DNA of 14,420 nt from Rodentolepis nana (Eukaryota > Platyhelminthes > Cestoda > Cyclophyllidea > Hymenolepididae), in NCBI GenBank assembly GCA_900617975.1, contig UZAE01014434.1:1-14420 (forward strand), in the 5' to 3' direction. The translations under genes were made by a program, and so were the position numbers. How positions within the stretch are numbered: position 1 is the stretch's first letter; the number at the start of each line of letters is the position of its first letter. Below, one piece after another: positions 8,523 to 14,420 of the stretch. The notes below the pieces were generated by a model, which saw only the letters and a program-made list of their open reading frames with translations, was not told where the DNA came from and ran no database searches.

Positions 8523-9435
8523 TGTTTGTCTTCACCCAAGTAAAACGTGTTTAACAGCTTAACTATGCAGTGATTTGCAATCAACCAGAAAACATAGTCG
8601 GTAGCGCAGCATAACAGTTGGATTGTATTGGTGGATTTTATTGGATATTTTGCCTTGAAATAGTTGATATTTAAGGATACATTGACTTCAATAATTGTAT
8701 TTCACTACGAATGCCAATTACGGCAATTAAGGCTACCAGGTAAAATGGGCATATTAGGCAGATGGTCTCGAAATAACTTGAGCATTCCAATTTAGCACAC
8801 GAGGGATGGATACCCAGTTTGGAAATATGAAGGCTAATAGAATGGAAAGCCAAAATAAACTTGATCAGTGCAAAAGTAGACTTGAGAACAAACTACAGAG
8901 ATGGCTGCAAGTAAGTCGGCTCAACTATAGAAATAACACGGAGAAATTGAAGAAAATAGAAGAAGTGGCACAATCCCAGCAGATGACTATATTTTAATTA
9001 TTGATAGGTTACTCATAGGCGTCCTTCATATTCGAATCTAACTAATCAAGTGTCATATCAGCCCACACGCAGACACCAATGCAAGACATCCCCATAAGGA
9101 GATTTACCATACACCAGGGCTGTCTTAGCTTTTAAGCTGTCAACACCGTGTGGTCCATTCCAAGTGAGTTACCAAGGCACACCTTAATAATAACTACTTA
9201 AAGGTGCAACATTGCCAAGTGACATGAACACTAGTGCCAAAAGAAAACTATCAGTTAAAACAAAGGAGTGATAAGTTGATTTGCTTGGCCTTAAGCGTTA
9301 ATTTCAATGTCCATATATGCAAAAACTCACCATCAAAGCCATCGCGATCAGAAGAATCGCGAGTACCTCGAGAATCACGACAACTCTCCTCCTTACTGTC
9401 CTCGCTGCTCGACCAACAGTCATAGAAAGTGCGGA
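3900..9435 (-). CDS. diacylglycerol kinase theta-like gene, five internal exons (partial)
   Basis: Five minus-strand exons (9435-9331, 7115-6948, 6875-6731, 6667-6562, 4334-3900) join in one frame for 959 nt, about 319 residues, each bounded by GT..AG introns with matching phases (1, 1, 2, 0). In order they encode a Ser/Asp/Glu-rich linker; a first Ras-association-like domain (RSFRSFSFSKS ... AFYLVGNPKDYTLYEM ... RPTLVFRRE); a second one (NIKVFSGDL ... ENTTAQQIVNRAVQTF ... CVSERILDPNDRPWELL ... ALQLTRF); a Ser/Thr linker; and a block VPLFVGNL ... SIEVIYYESGCLVLNF. That order matches the region between the C1 domains and the kinase core of theta-type DGKs, which phosphorylate diacylglycerol to phosphatidic acid at membranes. 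Not seen: the C1 exons (expected right of 9435) and the catalytic exons (expected left of 3900). The five exons have no frameshift or stop, so the gene looks alive. Confidence 0.7.
4553..4822 (+). repeat. tRNA-derived SINE-like repeat
   Basis: The head resembles a tRNA gene: GGACAGTGGTTAAC is close to a pol III A box, and TGAATTTGATACCCACC (4601-4617) is a decayed B box of the GGTTCGATTCCCACC type, with correct spacing of about 40 bases. A unique body of about 150 bases follows, then a tail of AACAATAAATAATAAG-type repeats ending near 4822. It lies in a DGK intron, in the opposite orientation to the gene. I could not identify target duplications, so the ends are approximate. Confidence 0.5.
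5026..5274 (-). other. unassigned open stretch, probably non-coding
   Basis: About 80 codons are open on the minus strand (LSTSELTTYPLKTGVISF and onward), inside the 2.2-kb DGK intron. No motif is recognised and the frame has no splice context. It could be an old transposon piece or chance. Confidence 0.2.
5521..5548. repeat. C-rich homopolymer tract followed by an A run
   Basis: CCACCC followed by a long C run and an eight-A run. On the minus strand this is a G tract with quadruplex potential. Such runs are also prone to length error. Confidence 0.7.
5567..5630 (+). pseudogene. mariner transposase relic (C-terminal motif)
   Basis: The reading frame gives LPYSPDLGISTYQLLRF, which lines up with the mariner motif PPYSPDLAPSDYHLFRS seen in the intact-length element at 7187-8489. 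The third catalytic aspartate position is Thr here, and flanking sequence no longer aligns by eye. It is a short, dead fragment of a separate, older copy. The match is about 17 residues, so chance is not excluded. Confidence 0.35.
5703..5737. repeat. 17-base poly-G run with an ambiguous base
   Basis: A G17 run is followed by AAAAAACAAAA, an N at 5731 and G6. The N and the homopolymers suggest low-confidence or gap-closed assembly at this point. Confidence 0.8.
6338..6367. repeat. C-rich tract
   Basis: CCACCACCCG followed by C runs interrupted by single T bases. The complement has G-quadruplex potential. It lies in the large DGK intron. Confidence 0.7.
6562..6667 (-). CDS. DGK theta-like exon d: core of second RA-like domain
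   Basis: The acceptor is GAATTTATTTAG, closing a 63-nt intron (6730-6668); the donor is GTAAGT in phase 0. It encodes IDDTEQSIELQL and the helix TTAQQIVNRAVQTFQ. A second in-frame acceptor at 6701 would leave a 30-nt intron and add 11 residues inside the domain. The 63-nt version gives the better RA fold and a normal intron size. Confidence 0.7.
6731..6875 (-). CDS. DGK theta-like exon c: end of first and start of second RA-like domain
   Basis: The acceptor is TTTTCTTTTCAAG after a 72-nt intron (6947-6876); the donor is GTAAGT. The exon completes the first domain (LRFDPKRPTLVFRRE) and starts the second (NIKVFSGDL). It ends in phase 2. Confidence 0.7.
6948..7115 (-). CDS. DGK theta-like exon b: first RA-like domain, N-terminal half
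   Basis: The acceptor is TTGTTCATTCTTAG and the donor GTGGGT. The exon encodes YACTLDGEYGLMSRSFRSF, then SAEKAMSQCLKAF, YLVGNPKDYTLYEMNEK. The pattern of a basic aromatic strand, a helix ending in AF, then a YTLYEM strand fits a ubiquitin-fold RA domain. The upstream intron (9330-7116, 2215 nt) contains the mariner. Confidence 0.7.
7187..7214 (+). repeat. mariner terminal inverted repeat, left
   Basis: Begins TTAGGTTGGCAACTAAGTCA and pairs with the complement of 8462-8489, with differences at the third base (TTA/TTG) and in the inner third. The preceding TA (7185-7186) is the target duplication. Confidence 0.9.
7261..8307 (-). pseudogene. mariner DD34D transposase, broken by five frameshifts
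   Basis: The ancestral frame runs from ATG at 8307 to TAA at 7263-7261, about 349 codons, the usual mariner size. Order: N-terminal helix-turn-helix region (MKEQDVHFRHILLYYFRKG; SGRPVEVDET linker), then the catalytic core. The triad residues are Asp in VTGDEKW (7839-7841), Asp in HHDNARP (7554-7556) and Asp in APSDYHLF (7449-7451); the last two are separated by exactly 34 residues. Single-base deletions lie near 8183-8195, 7985-8001, 7739-7744 and 7298-7302, and a one-base insertion near 7620-7622. Most fall in A/T runs. All three catalytic residues survive, but no protein can be made. Confidence 0.9.
8462..8489 (-). repeat. mariner terminal inverted repeat, right
   Basis: Read on the minus strand it begins TTGGGTTGGCAACTAAGTCA. 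TA follows at 8490-8491 and merges with the microsatellite. Confidence 0.9.
8490..8519. repeat. (TA)15 microsatellite
   Basis: Thirty bases of pure TA directly abut the right end of the mariner. The left flank is also TA-rich (AAATATATA), which suggests insertion into, or expansion of, a TA tract. Confidence 0.95.
8796..8910 (+). other. possible plus-strand exon with helical ORF
   Basis: A plausible acceptor (GAGCATTCCAATTTAG, ending 8795) and a consensus donor (GTAAGT at 8911) bracket an open frame. It has an ATG at 8806 in good context (GGGATGG) and encodes a charged, helix-prone peptide (MKANRMESQNKLDQ, SRLENKLQRWLQ). The frame stays open past the donor to 8997. It lies antisense in a DGK intron. 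No partner exon was found, so this is weak. Confidence 0.22.
9000..9330. other. intronic, no feature seen
   Basis: This is the distal part of the DGK intron between the candidate exon and exon a. No ORF, repeat or RNA signature is supported. Confidence 0.4.
9331..9435 (-). CDS. DGK theta-like exon a: acidic Ser-rich linker
   Basis: The acceptor has a strong pyrimidine tract (CTTTTTTTTCCCTCTACTAAG). The exon begins with two bases of a split codon, reads YDCWSSSEDSKEES and a stretch of R/D/S residues, and ends GATG before GTGAGT (phase 1). It joins the next exon as GAC, giving GFDDYACTL. It is probably a disordered linker between the C1 and RA regions. Part of the plus strand here also has an open frame, but it is the antisense. 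Confidence 0.6.
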
Positions 9436-9965
9436 CTTAGTAGAGGGAAAAAAAAGTTGTAATTTAAATGTAGTTTTTCACTTTATTTGCATTATTGCAT
9501 TAATTAATCCCACTATATGTAAGCTAATCCCCATCTCAGTTTCCACTCCGCGACAAACAAACGCCTAAAGCCCATTACCCACAGATAGCCATCTGATTAG
9601 GCAAGTTCAATAAACCTTTTCCGACTTACAAATGGAACTGGGAGGGAAGTTTTGCAGAAAATTCCGTTGGCATTAGGAAGGTACCAATACAAATATTTTA
9701 TAAATAAGTTATTAACTTGATTATTACACTAACTTGTACTACGTTAAGTAAGCCATCTCCATGACGCCATCTTTCCAACGCCTACGTATGGTAATAAGTA
9801 AAAAGTACTCGTGGAATACACTAAATTACATGAGTTGTGACGTACCGTTAAAGTTCAATTTACCTGTTTGTGGCTGTACAAAGACACATTAAAATTGAGA
9901 TTATATGACTAACCACGTAATTAAATTTATTGGGAAAGGGGAAGCAGAATTTTGTGGACAGTCTT
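9436..9965. other. no supported feature
   Basis: AT-rich sequence upstream of DGK exon a, expected to be intron. A minus-strand stretch near 9620-9650 reads LQNFPPSSI before a GTAAGT and was examined as an exon, but there is no acceptor before an in-frame stop. Confidence 0.4.
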
Positions 9966-9979
9966 ATGATGAAAAATCA
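9966..9979 (+). repeat. target-site duplication, left (non-LTR copy 2)
   Basis: ATGATGAAAAATCA, identical to 11774-11787, flanks the retrotransposon copy. A perfect 14-bp duplication fixes both ends of the insertion. Confidence 0.85.
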
Positions 9980-9981
9980 TA

Positions 9982-10509
9982 ATAAATAGAAGTCAAAACT
10001 GGTGCGACAACAATGGAATGGAAAACAACACCGCGAAAACTGCATTCCAAACATTTTCTTTGGCCCATCACAGCATAAACCCGCTTCTAAGGTACAAGGA
10101 TACTACCCTAGGAAAAACCAATTAGTTCACTTACCACGGGACGACGTTTGACACAAAGCTAACGTGGAAAAGTCACATTGCCAAAATAGCAGAACGAGTC
10201 TCCAATAGACTGAATGTACTGAAGTGTCTTGCTGGTAGCCTATGGGACTGTGCACGCTCAACTCTAAACACCACTTACAAGATCTTTATTCAGCTAATAA
10301 TGTTGTATTGCTGTGAGTCACTCATTACAGCCACAGAGGTGACTCTCAAACCCCTCGAGAAGGCACACAACCAAGCATTACGACTAATTACTGGAGGGAT
10401 AAGATCAACACCCATTGATGTAATGCTCCTGGTTGCAGGGAGCACCACAATATGTACCCTTATCAAAGAGGAGGCCTTGATCCTGTAAGAGAAGCCACTG
10501 CGCATTCCC
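9982..10509 (+). pseudogene. reverse transcriptase C-terminal part
   Basis: One frame from 9982 reads NWCDNNGME, FQTFSLAHHSINPLL, TFDTKLTWKSHI, RSTLNTTYKIFIQ, ALRLITGGIRSTPID and EEALIL. These are the palm-end and thumb motifs of jockey/X-element RTs. In-frame stops occur at 10123 (TAG) and 10486 (TAA, probably from CAA in the ancestor). No catalytic Asp pair is present. Confidence 0.8.
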
Positions 10510-10752
10510 ATGGATAAGTTCTTCAGCACCTATGAGAATAGACCAATATGGACAAGTTCTTCAGTACCTATGAGAATAGACCAAGACCCTGAAAATAGCA
10601 CCTATGAGAATAGACCAAGACATCTGAAAACGCATGCTGGTCTAATACAGAAAGCCATAGAACTGAAGAAAGCATTCCTAGTCTTATAGACCAAGACATC
10701 TGAAAACGCAATCTGGTTTAATACAGGAACTGATAAAAGCATTACAAATCGA
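10508..10752 (+). repeat. patchwork of partial tandem duplications in the retrotransposon
   Basis: Pieces of the same connection region occur four times in a row: 10508-10545, 10548-10587, 10597-10676 and 10687-10752. All carry versions of CTATGAGAATAGACCAAGAC or GACCAAGACATCTGAAAACG. Copy 1 (positions 2-115) has this region once and uninterrupted, so the duplications arose in copy 2 or its lineage. Each block starts and stops at a different point, unlike simple unit slippage. Confidence 0.8.
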
Positions 10753-10814
10753 TGACAAACCAAAATGCCTCCCTCTACCCACCAACCCATTAGCAGACAC
10801 TGATGTAGTGTGTT

Positions 10815-11670
10815 GCACCAACTGCTTGACTTCTTCAGGAAATCAAACACCCCTCCAGAACAAATGCGCTCTCTGGCCCTTGAGACAATCAATGTCAACT
10901 ATCCTGCAGATCAATAGCTCCAAGTTTTCACTGATGGGTCGTACATAGAAAACCAAGCAAACGTTGGTGCAGGTGTCCACTCTGAACTCTTCTCTTTCAA
11001 CGCAGCAGCGGGGCACAATAGATCCGCTTTCGAAGGAGAAAAAGAGGCTTTTAGGATAGCACTAAGACAATTATGTTGCCTGGATAAGAAATTCATTAAA
11101 GCGGCGATACTTTCGGACTCACAGTCAGCAATAAACTCAATTGGAAGCAGAGAGCCACAAAAACAGCTGAGATATACGAATGTAAAAACTCTATCAGCTG
11201 CTGAGAGAGAAAAACAAAACAGTGGTCCTACAATGGATTCCTGGTCACTGTGGCATTAAAGGCAATGAGCTTGCTGACACACTTGTTAAGAAGGGGACAA
11301 CAAATTTGCAAGGCATACATCGGCTGATGTCTTCCACACAATAAAGACCATAATCAGGAGAGAATTCAAGACCTCAAGGTGCAACGAACTTAAAGCTCGA
11401 ACAAAGGAGAAACAGTGGACAGTGGCACTCTCCGACATACCCGACTGGCCAAGAATCGAAGCCGTTGCTGAATTTAGACTACGTACCGGACACGATTGCT
11501 TGGCAAAACACCTTCACAGATTGAGAGCATACACTCAACCCACATGCCCTCAAGGTAACCTACAGGAGGAAATGGAGAAGACCCATCTGATTCGGTGTCC
11601 AGCCCTAAAGACAACAACGGAAACTCGGAGATACTGGGAAGCAAGAAGACAGCTGATGAATTGCTATTAA
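10815..11670 (+). pseudogene. retrotransposon RNase H and CCHC domain, decayed
   Basis: The type I RNase H domain is readable with its four acidic residues: TDGS (about 10929-10940), FEGE (about 11031-11040), SDSQSA (11113 onward) and the Asp in ELADTL (about 11275). The frame shifts before QLLDFF (about 10822), near 11190-11205 and near 11328; there is a TAG at 10915-10917. From 11422 the post-RNase H domain is open again to TAA at 11668-11670, with the GHDCLAKHLHR motif. The zinc finger is damaged: the second Cys is Gly (CPQG instead of CPLC). Confidence 0.85.
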
Positions 11671-11773
11671 TTAACTGCTATAAATGTACCCTCCCCCCCC
11701 TCACCCATGGGGAAGCTGAAGTCAAAGTGTAAGGGCTAATGATAAATATCATAAAGCCTGCCATTTGAAAAAA
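11671..11773 (+). other. retrotransposon 3' UTR (copy 2)
   Basis: Aligns to 563-655 of copy 1, including the TGATAAATATCA palindrome and the final GCCATTTGAA before the A run. The C-run/G-run hairpin arms are altered here (C run, then CACCCATGGGG). Confidence 0.7.
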
Positions 11774-11787
11774 ATGATGAAAAATCA
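11774..11787 (+). repeat. target-site duplication, right (non-LTR copy 2)
   Basis: ATGATGAAAAATCA directly follows the A run of the element and repeats 9966-9979 exactly. Confidence 0.85.
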
Positions 11788-11908
11788 ACATCAGGACATT
11801 ACATATGAAAAGAAAAGCAGATAAATGGAAGTTTAATAGTTAAACAAAGCAAAAATTTGGATGCCCTGCCATTAAAACTTTTTTACGATAGACCGTATTG
11901 GGGCCAGT

Positions 11909-12170
11909 TTATACCCCTTCAATAATCTCAGACTTCTCAATGAATAAAACTTCTGCTGCTTGTTGGGCAGTAACACCATGTACGATATGCCATTGGTGGA
12001 ATGAAACCATCAACTTCTATTCTAAAGTTAAACCAGGAAATCGTCCTCTAATTAACCCTTTAACACCCAAAGGACTGTACTTGACTCGTAATAGAAGGCG
12101 ACACTGCTGTTTGGAACATGTTCAATGCGTCTGTAATCTCCGCCTGATAGAACCAATACTCATCAGGTTG
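11909..12170 (-). pseudogene. decayed ISXO2/Merlin-like transposase fragment
   Basis: One minus-strand frame, interrupted by two stops, reads (stop)TCSKQQCR, then LIRGRFPGLTLE(stop)KLMVSFHQWH and VHGVTAQQAAEVLF before a final stop. This follows the order in ISXO2-like transposases of animals: end of a zinc ribbon (W-x-C ... C-R, with the W codon now TGA), a G-S-x-F segment, then a helix with W..G.T..QAA. Just upstream another frame gives VLVLSGGDYR, which would fit the ribbon's first half after a frameshift. No catalytic core follows. The assignment is by pattern memory only. Confidence 0.4.
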
Positions 12171-12239
12171 GCGGCATCAGTCTGTTGTGAGACACGCGTA
12201 AGTGTCTTTCCAGGGATTTAACCAAACTTAAAAGTAGAA

Positions 12240-12830
12240 AACCCTTCATTATCTTGTAGTGACCTTGTAACAAGCTTATTGATATGATTTCAAGTCACTT
12301 CTCTGTCCCGTATTTTAATCAGTTACTTCTGAGGGCAGCAGGTCACGAAGCTGTCTTTATGTTCTCATTACAATTATCCACACAGTTATCTTCTTCCCAT
12401 CTTTCGTCGTTGAGTTAGTAGATGCTTAATGTGGCCACCAAGTTAGCCTTAGAGACATCTCCTTATAAAACGAATGACTAGTTTTGAAATACATAATACA
12501 TTGCCCTATATGTTAAGAAGAGAGAAAAGAAGGGAGATATGCGATAGAAATCGAGGTTTAGAAGAGCAGGGGCCAAGTGTCAGCAAGTAGGAAGGAGAAA
12601 CGGATCCTGATTGAGAGCAATTCACTGTGCTATGAGTGGAGTTGACTACTTTGTCTCCTTTACTAAATCGAGGGAAGCCACCATCTGATAAGCAGGGCTC
12701 GGTACCGACTGCTACAGCCTTTTCTCTATACTTTTGATCTTAATTGCACACACTTCGAACAGTTAAGATGAGCTAACTAATTTTAATTGGTTTAATACCC
12801 ACTATTTAATATTGCGTCATAAATACCTAT
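12240..12830. other. no supported feature
   Basis: AT-rich sequence with no long frame on either strand and no repeat shared with the rest of the window. Confidence 0.4.
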
Positions 12831-12839
12831 GGTAGAGAG

Positions 12840-13250
12840 GGCGAGAGAGAGTATCTAGGCCTTACATGATCTCCACAATGTCGTGCGTAGGCTAGTGAGC
12901 TCGCGCACACACCCAAGTGTATGGAGCTTCTATTGACCAATGAAAGAGCAGAGCGTTAAGGTCATTCGACACTTGGTCGCAATAAGTGTTACCTAGGTCT
13001 GGGGGAAGAGTTAAGCCTGTCTTGGCTACAGTCACGGCATCATGACAACAAAGTCGCCTCCAAATCAGAGGGAGGAAAGGGAGCGGCGGGAAAGAAATAT
13101 GTTTTCGGGTGAGGTGGGTAACTTGAAGTGAGCTATGAATATTTAGCCCTGCATTCGCCGGGTCTCTCTTTTGCGTGTGCGTGTGTGTACACCTTCCTTT
13201 CCCGAGTCTCTATCGGACTCGATCTTTGAGCTAGTTTTGAAAATCGGACT
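12840..13250. other. more GC-rich block, possible promoter or LTR-like segment
   Basis: Visibly richer in G, C and CpG than its surroundings (for example GTCGTGCG, GAGCTCGCGCACACAC, GAGCGGCGGG). It contains an ATTGACCAAT element (12932-12941), a TGCGTGTGCGTGTGTGT run and a small perfect hairpin CGAGTC/GACTCG (13203-13221). AATAAA words follow at 13254 and 13356. A transcription start region or a solo LTR would both fit. No coding frame or second LTR is seen. Confidence 0.3.
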
Positions 13251-13260
13251 GCAAATAAAT

Positions 13261-14411
13261 ATTATTGTAAGTTGAACACGATGACGTTTTGAGAGATGGT
13301 AAGTAAAACCTTGCAGTCACTCATTTCCCTAGCTCGCTGAGATTTTGCGATGATAAATAAAACTTTGTTTGGACTAATTTATCACCATGGATAGAGGAGC
13401 ATAACTACGAGATGTCTCCGATTCGCTCCATGGAAGGGTATAACCAACCCTAAGAGATGGAACCGTTCGAACGAGATCTAGCGTGACACTTCATTTAGTA
13501 GGTGACAGTAGACTACAAGTTCTATAGGATAACAGTAATAACTTCCTAGTTCTCTGGATAGAACACTAGATCGTTTTTGAGTAACTAGCTCACCATAACG
13601 TTCGAAAACCCATTTCTATTTCTATCAAATGCATACTCAGATGGCGTCTGAACAGTTCAAAGACTAACATGTGGATTGCTAAATTAGTTTTATTTTCAAA
13701 TAAAACGCCTTATTTTCAATCTTCATAAAAATAGTTGATTACTGAGTGAATAATTGTAAATTATAAAGTGGAATATAACATTACTATCCACCAGTAATTC
13801 TAACTTGCGTGGTTGTAGGAAGCACTGTTTCATTAGAAAACAAGAAGATATTGGTAATGAAACAATTGGGATGATTTAAATTAGGGAAAGGCTCTTGAAA
13901 TATTTAACAAGGGATAATTCGAGTCAGGAAGTTGGTGCATAATTGCGCAATATGCCATGTCACTTTCCTTGTGGTAACCTTCAAAAATGTTTAAGGTCAC
14001 AGATTTAGACAATGAGTGCGCTTATTTGATTTTCACGACCAAAATCGTTTCGTCATGGTGGCGTCGAATTTCCGTTTAAATATATTTAATGATCAACCTC
14101 TCACATTACACGATGTCATGGAAATTAGAAGGTCAAATAATTATTAAATTGCTTCCAGTTGACTATTGCCTGAATAGCTAAAATCTAGCAGTCACGTGAT
14201 TTCACGCTCTGATCCATAAGTCCGCTTTGTCTCTGTGTTTGCGTCCACACTGATTTATCAATCGATAATTTATAATTGACTCACACAGAGTAAAACAGTC
14301 AACGTCTCTAAAACCCAAACTGTCACACTCCAATTTACGCCCGTTCCTATTTCTAAGACCGCCCATTAACCCACTCAGCCACCTCCAATTGGCCAGTCCA
14401 ATTTCGCTCTT
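13261..14411. other. no supported feature
   Basis: AT-rich non-coding sequence. The only small frame noted is about 30 codons from ATG at 14057 (MVASNFRLNIF), too short to support. Confidence 0.4.
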
Positions 14412-14420
14412 GGGGGGGGG
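14412..14420. repeat. terminal poly-G run at the window edge
   Basis: The sequence ends in nine G bases. Together with the G17 run and N at 5703-5731 this suggests assembly breaks at G homopolymers. Confidence 0.6.

Larger units (their letters stand above)
9980..11773 (+). mobile_element. non-LTR retrotransposon copy 2, 5'-truncated
   Basis: The 1794-bp insertion is bounded by a perfect 14-bp target-site duplication. The 5' end falls inside the reverse transcriptase: after a few codons it reads NWCDNNGME, a motif found late in RT domains of jockey-like elements. Then come the RT thumb, a connection region scrambled by local duplications, RNase H, the zinc-finger domain, the 3' UTR and a short A run. 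The YADD catalytic box is absent because of truncation. Truncation at the 5' end and a 3' A run are the signature of LINE target-primed reverse transcription. Confidence 0.9.

Noticed and set aside
8671..8853. Cys-containing minus-strand ORF as a C1 domain
   Set aside because: The Cys/His spacing does not match the C1 pattern and the sequence is hydrophobic.
9317..9568. 83-codon plus-strand ORF with a hydrophobic segment
   Set aside because: It overlaps DGK exon a antisense and has no gene context.
9600..9690. Possible upstream DGK exon reading LQNFPPSSI before GTAAGT
   Set aside because: The phase fits exon a, but an in-frame TAA lies a few codons upstream with no acceptor in between.
10290..10898. 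Minus-strand ORFs across the retrotransposon
   Set aside because: They are antisense shadows of the plus-strand RT and RNase H readings, repeated similarly at 25-330.
1..11773. The two retrotransposon copies as long terminal repeats of one 11-kb element
   Set aside because: They contain coding sequence and end in A-rich tails, and copy 2 has its own target duplication.
11898..12221. 107-codon Cys-rich plus-strand ORF followed by a GTAAGT
   Set aside because: The opposite strand carries the transposase-like pattern; the Cys codons have no recognised spacing.
1..14420. CRISPR, tRNA, rRNA or bacterial operon signals
   Set aside because: No regular spaced repeats, cloverleaf genes, rRNA cores or closely packed ORFs were seen.

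Overview
This is eukaryotic, AT-rich, intron-containing DNA, most likely from an arthropod and perhaps a spider or other chelicerate. The evidence is split exons with GT..AG borders, introns of 63 and 72 nt beside introns of about 2.2 kb, a DD34D mariner, a tRNA-derived SINE-like repeat, and two copies of a jockey/X-element-type non-LTR retrotransposon whose C-terminal region resembles elements I associate with spiders. The taxon is an inference from memory of family resemblance and was not tested by search. There are no bacterial operons, CRISPR arrays or phage genes.

Layout, left to right. Positions 1-672: 3' end of a non-LTR retrotransposon (copy 1) that has lost its RNase H region by a 3n deletion. 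Positions 1111-2416 (+): a two-exon gene I assembled by splicing, with a TATA box, a signal-peptide exon, an 800-nt intron, a transmembrane/acidic-tail exon and a poly(A) signal. It predicts a 128-residue type I membrane protein of unknown function. Positions 2630-2796 (-): a weak candidate terminal exon. Positions 3900-9435 (-): five phase-compatible exons encoding a linker and two Ras-association-like domains, best explained as the middle of a theta-type diacylglycerol kinase (DGK) gene. Its C1 and catalytic exons are not visible here. Its introns hold a SINE-like repeat (about 4553-4822), a small mariner relic (about 5567-5630), long C and G runs with one N, and a complete-length but dead mariner (7187-8489) with inverted repeats and TA duplication. 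Positions 9980-11773 (+): non-LTR copy 2, 5'-truncated, bounded by a perfect 14-bp target-site duplication. Positions 11909-12170 (-): a decayed fragment resembling ISXO2/Merlin-type transposases. Positions 12240-14420: no recognisable gene, with a more GC-rich block at about 12840-13250 and a terminal poly-G run.

The window is therefore an intron-rich host locus colonised by at least four transposon types. The mariner occupies more than half of one DGK intron and ends 71 bp from the next splice acceptor. If the DGK catalytic exons lie beyond the left edge, the small membrane-protein gene on the opposite strand is nested inside a DGK intron. I found no convincing new multi-gene system. The two most informative results are the reconstructed DGK-theta-like gene and the spliced membrane-protein gene, neither of which is visible from single long ORFs.
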